Origin: Spirochaetaceae bacterium
GTDB taxonomy: Bacteria > Spirochaetota > Spirochaetia > SZUA-6 > Bin103
Assembly: GCA_026710565.1 (NCBI GenBank)
Contig: JAPOQV010000424.1
Span: 1 to 37,944 of the forward strand
DNA length: 37,944 nucleotides
Reading direction: 5' to 3'
This document shows positions 33,142-37,944 of the stretch, piece by piece. Each line of letters starts with the position of its first letter. Positions within the stretch are counted from its first letter, which is position 1. A program made the position numbers and the translations under genes. The notes beneath the pieces are model-generated. The model was given only the letters and a program-made list of their open reading frames with translations. It had not been told where the DNA came from and did no database searches.

Positions 33142-35196
33142 GTGAACGCCATCATCCCCGTCCCCGCGTCCGTACGCGCGTGCGAAGGAACCCTCAGGCT
33201 CGCAGGCCGGGTGACGATCGCCGTGCCCGCGGGCCGGAGCGACCTCAGGGCGGCGGCCGAGCTGTTCGTGCAATCGGCGCAGCCGCTCACGCAGATCGCG
33301 CTTCGCGTTACATCTTCAGACGGCGGACAGATCATCCTGAAGGAATCCAGCGGCACCGCGGTGGAGGCGTACGACCTGGCCGTCTCCGCGAGCGGGGTCG
33401 AGATCGCCGCGTCGCACCCCACGGGATTCCTCTACGGCCTGCAGAGCTTGGCGCACCTGCTGCCGCTGCACGGGGAGGCCGTGGAGCTGCCGTGCCTGCA
33501 CATCCGGGACCAGCCCCGGTTCCCCTGGCGCGGGGTGCTGCTGGACAGCGCCCGGCACTTCTTCACCAAGCAGGAGGTCTGCACGCTCCTGGATACGCTC
33601 GCGCGCTACAAGCTGAACCGCCTGCACTGGCACCTCGTCGACGACCAGGGCTGGAGGCTGGAGATCGCCAAGTACCCGGAGCTTGCGAGCCCGCAATCCT
33701 ATTCGCAACGTGACGTGCGGGAGATCGTCGCGTACGCCGGCGCGCGCGGAATCACCGTGGTGCCGGAGATCGAGATGCCCGGCCACTCTGCGGCGATTCT
33801 GAAGGCCATGCCGGCGCTGAGCTGCGACCCGTCGGCCGGCGCCAACGTGTACTGCGCCGGCAACGACCGGACGTTCGCCGTGATCGAGGACATCCTCGCC
33901 GAGACCTTCGCGCTGTTCCCGTCCGAGTTCGTCCACGTCGGTGGGGACGAGGCCGACAAGACAAGCTGGACACACTGCCCCGCGTGCCGGGAACGGATGC
34001 GGCGCGAGGGTCTGACCGGCGTCGAGGAGCTGCAGAGCTTCTTCATCCGGCGGGTGGAGACCATCTTCGGCAGGCACCGCCGGCGGCTGCTCGGCTGGGA
34101 CGAGATCATGGACGGCGGACTGGCGCCCTCCGCGGCGGTGATGTACTGGCGCAGCGAGGAAGGAGACGCCGCCCTCAGCGGCCGGGTCCGGGAGGCGGCC
34201 GAACGGGGCCACCAGATCGTGATGACCCCGCAGACCTGCTGCTACCTCGACTACCACCAGGACGCCAACTGGTTCAACGAGCCGGCGGGCTGGATCGGCA
34301 CCGTCGCGCTGCGCACGGCCTACTCGCTTGAGCCGATCCCCCAGGGCCTGGCCGCGGAGCACCACGCCAACATCCTCGGCGCGCAGGGAAACCTGTGGTG
34401 CGACCGCATCGCCTCGTTCGAGACCGCCGGCTACCAGCTCTTTCCCCGCGCGCTCGCGCTGGCCGAGGTCGCCTGGTCACCACGGGAGGCGCGTGACTAC
34501 CGTTCTCTCGCGAAGCGAATCCTGTGCCATCTTCCCCGACTCGCGGCGCTGGACGTGAACGCGCGCTACCCGGACGGCATCGAATTCGGCTACCGGGACC
34601 GCATGCTGACCATCGAGCCCGAGCTGCCGGGTGCCCGCGTCCACTTCACCCTGAACGGGTCCAACCCGTCGGCCGAGGACGCGGTCCATACCGGACCCGT
34701 CCCGCTTCCCGGTCCCACGCCAGTGCGCGCCGCGATCGTTCGCGACGACGGCACGCTGGGACGGCCCAAGACGTTCCTGGCGTGCGACCTGCTCGAAAGC
34801 AGGCGGATCACCGTCACCGCGTCGACCGGGTCCCATCCGGACCATCCGGCGGCGACGGTGCTCGACGGCACCAACTGGACCTTCTGGCTCACTTCCGCCG
34901 AGCACCCCCCGTTTCCGCATGAGATCTCCTTCGCCCTGGAGGGCGAGGAGGAGATCGCCGGTTTCGTCTACGAGCCGCGCACCGACGGACCCCTCGACGG
35001 CAACGTCCTGCTCTGCGAGCTCCGCGTCGCAGGCGGCGGCCCAGCCGTGGCGGCACGCGGATCGTTCACCGGGCGGCGCGAACCGCAGCACCTGATCCTC
35101 GAGCGGCCGGCCCGCGGCCGGACCGTGACCCTGCGCGTCCTGGAAGCGGTCGGCGGCATCACGGCCATGTCCGGGTTCAAGCTCTTCCGGCCCTGA
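33142..35196 (+). CDS. GH20 beta-N-acetylhexosaminidase with C-terminal accessory domains
   Basis: 684 residues. A GH20b domain (IIPVPASVRAC to about residue 120) precedes the catalytic barrel with R130 (FPWRGVLLDSARHF), LHWHLVDDQGWRLEI, VVPEIEMPGHS and the canonical pair D269-E270 in VHVGGDEADKTSW. The barrel ends near MYWRSEEG and ILGAQGNLWCD. A chitobiase-type C-terminal beta domain (MLTIEPELPGARVHFTLNGS) and a CBM32/F5-8C-like domain (TASTGSHPDHPAATVLDGTN, then FVYEPRTDGPLDGNV) follow. No signal peptide, so it probably acts inside the cell on imported amino-sugar oligomers. The GTG start lies 7 bp behind a strong terminator and has no ribosome site, so how it is expressed is unclear. Confidence 0.92.
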   Translation: MNAIIPVPASVRACEGTLRLAGRVTIAVPAGRSDLRAAAELFVQSAQPLTQIALRVTSSDGGQIILKESSGTAVEAYDLAVSASGVEIAASHPTGFLYGLQSLAHLLPLHGEAVELPCLHIRDQPRFPWRGVLLDSARHFFTKQEVCTLLDTLARYKLNRLHWHLVDDQGWRLEIAKYPELASPQSYSQRDVREIVAYAGARGITVVPEIEMPGHSAAILKAMPALSCDPSAGANVYCAGNDRTFAVIEDILAETFALFPSEFVHVGGDEADKTSWTHCPACRERMRREGLTGVEELQSFFIRRVETIFGRHRRRLLGWDEIMDGGLAPSAAVMYWRSEEGDAALSGRVREAAERGHQIVMTPQTCCYLDYHQDANWFNEPAGWIGTVALRTAYSLEPIPQGLAAEHHANILGAQGNLWCDRIASFETAGYQLFPRALALAEVAWSPREARDYRSLAKRILCHLPRLAALDVNARYPDGIEFGYRDRMLTIEPELPGARVHFTLNGSNPSAEDAVHTGPVPLPGPTPVRAAIVRDDGTLGRPKTFLACDLLESRRITVTASTGSHPDHPAATVLDGTNWTFWLTSAEHPPFPHEISFALEGEEEIAGFVYEPRTDGPLDGNVLLCELRVAGGGPAVAARGSFTGRREPQHLILERPARGRTVTLRVLEAVGGITAMSGFKLFRP

Positions 35197-35212
35197 ACGG
35201 CCTCGTCCGCTG

Positions 35213-35224
35213 ACGGGCGCCCGT
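35213..35224. promoter_or_regulatory. 12-bp perfect palindrome ACGGGCGCCCGT, possible operator
   Basis: It lies next to the -35 region of the candidate promoter for the TIM-barrel gene at 35259. Its position fits a repressor site, but a 12-bp GC-rich palindrome could also occur by chance or fold as a small hairpin behind the GH20 gene. Confidence 0.3.
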
Positions 35225-35245
35225 TCGCCATCCGTGGCCATCCGG

Positions 35246-35251
35246 TACAAT
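35246..35251 (+). promoter_or_regulatory. Candidate -10 box of the isomerase-like gene
   Basis: TACAAT ends 7 nt before the ATG at 35259, so transcription is expected to start at or next to the start codon. The -35 region (TTCGCC at 16 nt) is weak. No ribosome site precedes the ATG. Confidence 0.5.
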
Positions 35252-35258
35252 CGGCCAC

Positions 35259-36182
35259 ATGTCCTTCAAGTACAGCCTGCAGTGCGACACCCTTCAGTGG
35301 GTCGGATACCACGTGCTCGAAGAGCCCGAGGTGGTGCTGGCAGCGGCCAGGGAGGCGGGCTACGACGGCGTCGACCTGCCCGGCAACCCGCAGGCGGTCG
35401 ATGCCCGCGCATGGCGCAAGCGGGTCGAGGCCCACGGCCTGGCGGTGCCGGAAGTCCTCGCCGCCTGGGGCTACTACCACGCCGGCGAGGAGCGCAACCT
35501 GGCCAGCACCGACCCCGCCACGCGCGCCTACGCCGTGCAGTACGCCAAGGACGTCGTCGACCTGGCCGCGGACCTGGGCGCCAGCTTCACGGAGCTGTGC
35601 GCGGCGCAGCCTGCGGTCCCGCAGCTCCCTTTCCCGGTCGAGCCGGTGGCGGAGTTGCGCGACAACTTCCGGCAGTCGATCCGGGAGATCTGCGCGCACG
35701 CGGCGCCGCGTGGCATCACCATCCTGCTGGAGCCGCTGAACACCTACGAGGGGCTCCCGGAGGTGCTGACCACCCTGTACGAGGCGGTCAACTACGTCGA
35801 CGAGCTGGGGCTCGACAACCTCGGCGTGCAGCCGGACGTGTACCACATGAACGTCGAGGAGGGCTCGATCCCGGACGCGCTGCGCTACGCGGGCACGCGC
35901 ATCAGGCACTTCCACCTCAACGAGACCAACCACTGCCAGCACGGCACCGGCCACGGCGACTACCAGGAGATCTTCAGGATCCTCAAGGGGATCGGGTACG
36001 ACGGCTACCTGTGCACGTACATGCCCAAGACCACGCAGGCGATCCTGCAGGGCGGTGCGGCAAATCCCGACCGGCCTGACCTGGCGGAGGTCCTGGACGG
36101 CCTGCTCGGCTTCCTGAAGGAGACCGAGCGCACCGTCGACCAGTCGCGCGGGTTCTACGAAGCCGGCGGCTTTCGGAGCTGA
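35259..36182 (+). CDS. Sugar phosphate isomerase/epimerase-like TIM-barrel protein
   Basis: 307 residues of the xylose-isomerase-like (AP_endonuc_2) superfamily. Likely metal and substrate residues are E158 (ILLEPLNTYEG), D193 and H196 (QPDVYHMNVEE), H219 (IRHFHLNETN) and the HGTGHGDYQEI loop. The last strand reads GYDGYLCTYMPK, where the fourth metal ligand, usually Glu, is not evident, so the chemistry may differ from tagatose-epimerase-type enzymes. It is followed after 7 bp by a PhyH oxygenase gene, suggesting that the two modify the same compound. Confidence 0.85.
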   Translation: MSFKYSLQCDTLQWVGYHVLEEPEVVLAAAREAGYDGVDLPGNPQAVDARAWRKRVEAHGLAVPEVLAAWGYYHAGEERNLASTDPATRAYAVQYAKDVVDLAADLGASFTELCAAQPAVPQLPFPVEPVAELRDNFRQSIREICAHAAPRGITILLEPLNTYEGLPEVLTTLYEAVNYVDELGLDNLGVQPDVYHMNVEEGSIPDALRYAGTRIRHFHLNETNHCQHGTGHGDYQEIFRILKGIGYDGYLCTYMPKTTQAILQGGAANPDRPDLAEVLDGLLGFLKETERTVDQSRGFYEAGGFRS

Positions 36183-36189
36183 TCGACCG

Positions 36190-37023
36190 ATGAGCCTCGA
36201 CACCCGGCTCGCGGAGCTGGCCGAGCGGGGCTACACCATCGTGCCCGGCGCGCTGTCGGCCGCGGAGGTCGCCGCCACGCGCCGCGCCGTCCGCGAGTTG
36301 CTCGACGCCGAGGAGCCGGTGGCGCGCTCCACGGGCACGCAGACCGACAACCTGCGCAACGCCCACGCCATCGTCGGCAAGCACCCGCACTTCCACGAGT
36401 TCTATCTCAACCAGCCGGTGATGGAGATCGTGCGGGCCGTGCTCGGCGACGGCGCGCTGCTGTACGACGGCAACATCCGCGTTCCCATGCCGACCGGCCA
36501 ACGGGACGCCGCCAAGGGCTTCCAGGTGCACGTCGACCGCGAGGACTACACGGTGCTGCCGTTCGCCGGCGGCACGCACTACCCGATGGCGCTGAACGTG
36601 GTCTGGTGCCTGGTGAACTTCGACCAGCGCAACGGCGCCACCCTGCTCTGGCCCGGCTCGCACCGGTCGTGCGCAGTGCCGGACCCCGACCTGGACCCGA
36701 GCGGTGCCGTGCAGGTCGAGGCACGCGCCGGGTGCGCGATCGTCTGGGACGCCGCGCTCTGGCACCAGGGCGGCATCAACCGCGGCGACGAGCCGCGATG
36801 GACGGTGATCGGCTACTACCTGCGGCCGTGGCTGCGCGGCAAGACCGACAGCATCCGCATGCTGCCCCCGGCGGCCGTCGAGCGCATGTCCGACGCCGCG
36901 AAACGGCTGGTGGGCATCACCTCGGCCGCGCCCGACTATTCGGAGGTCAAGGCGCTCGACGACCGGCAGCTCGCCGAGTTGACCCTGGAGCAGCGCACGG
37001 TCCTGGGTTTTCCGGTGTACTGA
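36190..37023 (+). CDS. PhyH-family Fe(II)/2-oxoglutarate oxygenase
   Basis: 277 residues. The facial triad is H114 and D116 (FQVHVDREDY) and H192 (ALWHQGGINRGD), with R203 (EPRWTVIGYY) for 2-oxoglutarate. LVNFDQRNGATLLWPGSH is the family strand. This is the third PhyH paralogue in the window and is only distantly similar to the other two. It starts 7 bp after the isomerase-like gene, so the pair is an operon. Substrate unknown, presumably a sugar-derived or cyclitol-like compound given its partner. Confidence 0.88.
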   Translation: MSLDTRLAELAERGYTIVPGALSAAEVAATRRAVRELLDAEEPVARSTGTQTDNLRNAHAIVGKHPHFHEFYLNQPVMEIVRAVLGDGALLYDGNIRVPMPTGQRDAAKGFQVHVDREDYTVLPFAGGTHYPMALNVVWCLVNFDQRNGATLLWPGSHRSCAVPDPDLDPSGAVQVEARAGCAIVWDAALWHQGGINRGDEPRWTVIGYYLRPWLRGKTDSIRMLPPAAVERMSDAAKRLVGITSAAPDYSEVKALDDRQLAELTLEQRTVLGFPVY

Positions 37024-37147
37024 GCGCACCCGCCGGGTTGACCACCGCGATCGTCAGCCCTTCGATTCAGAAGCCATGGGACCGCGCGCGGCTACTCCGA
37101 ATCCGAATTGGCGATCGCCCGCCGCAGTGGCCGTCGATGGCGTCCGG

Positions 37148-37262
37148 CTACAGACCGGCGAAGGGATTCACGACCCGCAGGCCATCGTAGTCCTGCCCGG
37201 CGCACATGTCCTCGGAGTACACCACGTCGCAACCAACGGCGCGAGCCGCGGCAACGATCGCC
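37148..37262 (-). pseudogene. VapC-type PIN toxin, C-terminal remnant
   Basis: The minus strand reads IVAAARAVGCDVVYSEDMCA, then GQDYDGLRVVNPFAGL and TAG. The CDVVYSEDM and VVNPF blocks are the usual C-terminus of PIN-domain ribonuclease toxins. The N-terminal two thirds, with the first catalytic acids, is missing. The fragment is joined out of frame to the antitoxin gene upstream. Confidence 0.72.
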
Positions 37263-37578
37263 CCGCGTTGTTCCGTTCAGAATCGGCTTCGGCCCGCGCG
37301 GCAACGCGATCGTACAGCGCTTCCCTGGGCAGGTTCTCCGCCGTTCGCAACCCGATGCCACGTGCATCGAAGTCGGCAAACATCTCGCTGAGCAGTCGGC
37401 GCCGCCGTTCCTGGGCGCTCTCCCGCCGTGGCGCACCCGTCCATCCCTGGTCCTGCCCGTCAACAAGCCCCGACAAGAAGCCGCGGACCAAGGCTGAAAC
37501 CGAGGTGTCCAGCTCGGCCGCCCGGATACGAGCGAGCCGGTGGGTCTCTTCGTCAACTGATACGGTGATGTTCTTCAT
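37168..37578 (-). CDS. Ribbon-helix-helix antitoxin, VapB-like, with an out-of-frame tail
   Basis: The first ~90 codons look like a functional antitoxin: MKNITVSVDEETHRLARIRA and TSVSALVRGFLSGL form the ribbon-helix-helix DNA-binding motif, and RRRLLSEMFADFDARGIGL with ENLPREALYDR the toxin-binding tail. After about 37265 the frame runs into the toxin remnant in the wrong frame (SLPRLAPLVATWC) and ends at 37168. A GAGG nine bases before the ATG at 37578 supports the start. A deletion has apparently removed most of the toxin gene, leaving an orphan antitoxin. Confidence 0.68.
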   Translation of the reverse strand: MKNITVSVDEETHRLARIRAAELDTSVSALVRGFLSGLVDGQDQGWTGAPRRESAQERRRRLLSEMFADFDARGIGLRTAENLPREALYDRVAARAEADSERNNAGRSLPRLAPLVATWCTPRTCAPGRTTMACGS

Positions 37579-37717
37579 GAGCGCACATCCTCACAGCTTC
37601 TGCGTAGCACAACACACACCCGGCGATCGGAAACGGGAACACCATCGAATTTCCGGTACCGTGAACCCACGCAGTGCGCGCGACCGCTGAACCGTCCCGC
37701 CAGCGTGCCGGGCTTCG

Positions 37718-37944
37718 CTACCTTGGCTCGGGGACCGGAGCAGCGGGATCGAGCAGCCCTGCAGCGCGCAATTCCGCCCACATCGCTGCGGGTGGGGCTG
37801 CGCGGGTGCCGGCAAGCGCCTGATCGAACTCGGCGGGGCTGCAGGCGCCGAAGACCAGCGCGACGATGGCCGGCTGCGCGGCCACGAACTGCACCGCCGC
37901 GTGCGGCAGCTCCACCCCGTGCCGCTCGCACACCTGCTGCAGGC
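37718..37944 (-). CDS. Aldo/keto reductase, C-terminal part (5' end beyond the window)
   Basis: The frame is open to the right edge and reads LQQVCERHGVELPHAAVQFV, AAQPAIVALVFGACSPAEFD and ELRAAGLLDPAAPVPEPR to TAG. The order HGV-x-L-x-x-AA-x-QF, IVALVFGA-x-S and a closing ELRAAGL helix is typical of the end of aldo/keto reductases of the D-threo-aldose (L-fucose) dehydrogenase type, which oxidise sugars with NAD(P). Only about 75 residues are visible, so the cofactor site is only partly seen. Confidence 0.82.
   Translation of the reverse strand, partial: LQQVCERHGVELPHAAVQFVAAQPAIVALVFGACSPAEFDQALAGTRAAPPAAMWAELRAAGLLDPAAPVPEPR

Noticed and set aside
31458..33422. 654-codon minus-strand open frame
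   Set aside because: It covers the sugar-binding protein gene, the terminator and the GH20 start on the opposite strand and shows no motif, so it is a shadow frame.

Overview
The window looks like chromosomal DNA from a GC-rich, free-living or host-associated bacterium specialised in taking up and breaking down complex glycans. Two clusters of LplB/YtcP-type sugar permeases with large solute-binding proteins, a high frequency of PhyH-type dioxygenases, several GTG/TTG starts and many decayed insertion sequences together recall uncultured marine or sponge-associated Spirochaetaceae. That assignment is an inference from gene content only; no phylogenetic marker gene is present.

Layout. (1) 1-4.1 kb is a decay zone: a sulfatase with an internal deletion, an intact tRNA-Arg(CCG), a 5'-truncated amidohydrolase, a degenerate cupin/DapA-like pair and an inverted left half of an IS21-family element. 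(2) 4.1-11.9 kb (minus strand) is a sugar operon: two ABC permeases, solute-binding protein, GH10-like hydrolase, PhyH oxygenase, a chimeric pseudogene and a second PhyH oxygenase. (3) 12-13.4 kb holds two more IS21-type remnants. (4) 13.4-19.8 kb (plus strand) is a three-gene GH20-like operon, converging on a GH127 glycosidase (minus). (5) 21.6-23.2 kb is a phosphotriesterase-family gene split by a decayed IS3-type element. (6) 23.3-24.4 kb is a GNAT acetyltransferase behind a near-perfect promoter. (7) 24.9-27.3 kb (minus) is an operon of cupin, DapA-like aldolase and beta-propeller glycosidase-like protein; its first two genes are the intact counterpart of the degenerate pair at 2-2.8 kb. 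(8) 27.4-35.2 kb (plus) is a histidine kinase/response regulator pair, a second ABC sugar importer with terminator, and a canonical GH20 hexosaminidase. (9) 35.3-37.0 kb is a sugar isomerase-like TIM barrel plus a third PhyH oxygenase, then a broken VapBC-like locus and the end of an aldo/keto reductase.

How it fits together. Both importers lack an ATPase gene here, so they probably share one encoded elsewhere. The hydrolases (GH20, GH20-like, GH127, GH10-like, beta-propeller), the sulfatase relic, the aldolase, the isomerase and the Fe(II)/2-oxoglutarate oxygenases suggest breakdown of sulfated or amino-sugar and arabinose-containing glycans followed by intracellular processing. By eye, about 4.1-25.9 kb is lower in GC than its flanks and lies between two direct copies of the cupin/DapA pair, which suggests an acquired or rearranged island.

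The most interesting observations are: start codons placed 7-10 nt after good -10 boxes at four loci, suggesting leaderless transcripts; a GH20-like tandem pair in which one copy has lost the catalytic Glu; an in-frame chimera of a TIM-barrel protein and a phosphotriesterase; and a duplicated locus decaying by deletions at short microhomologies.
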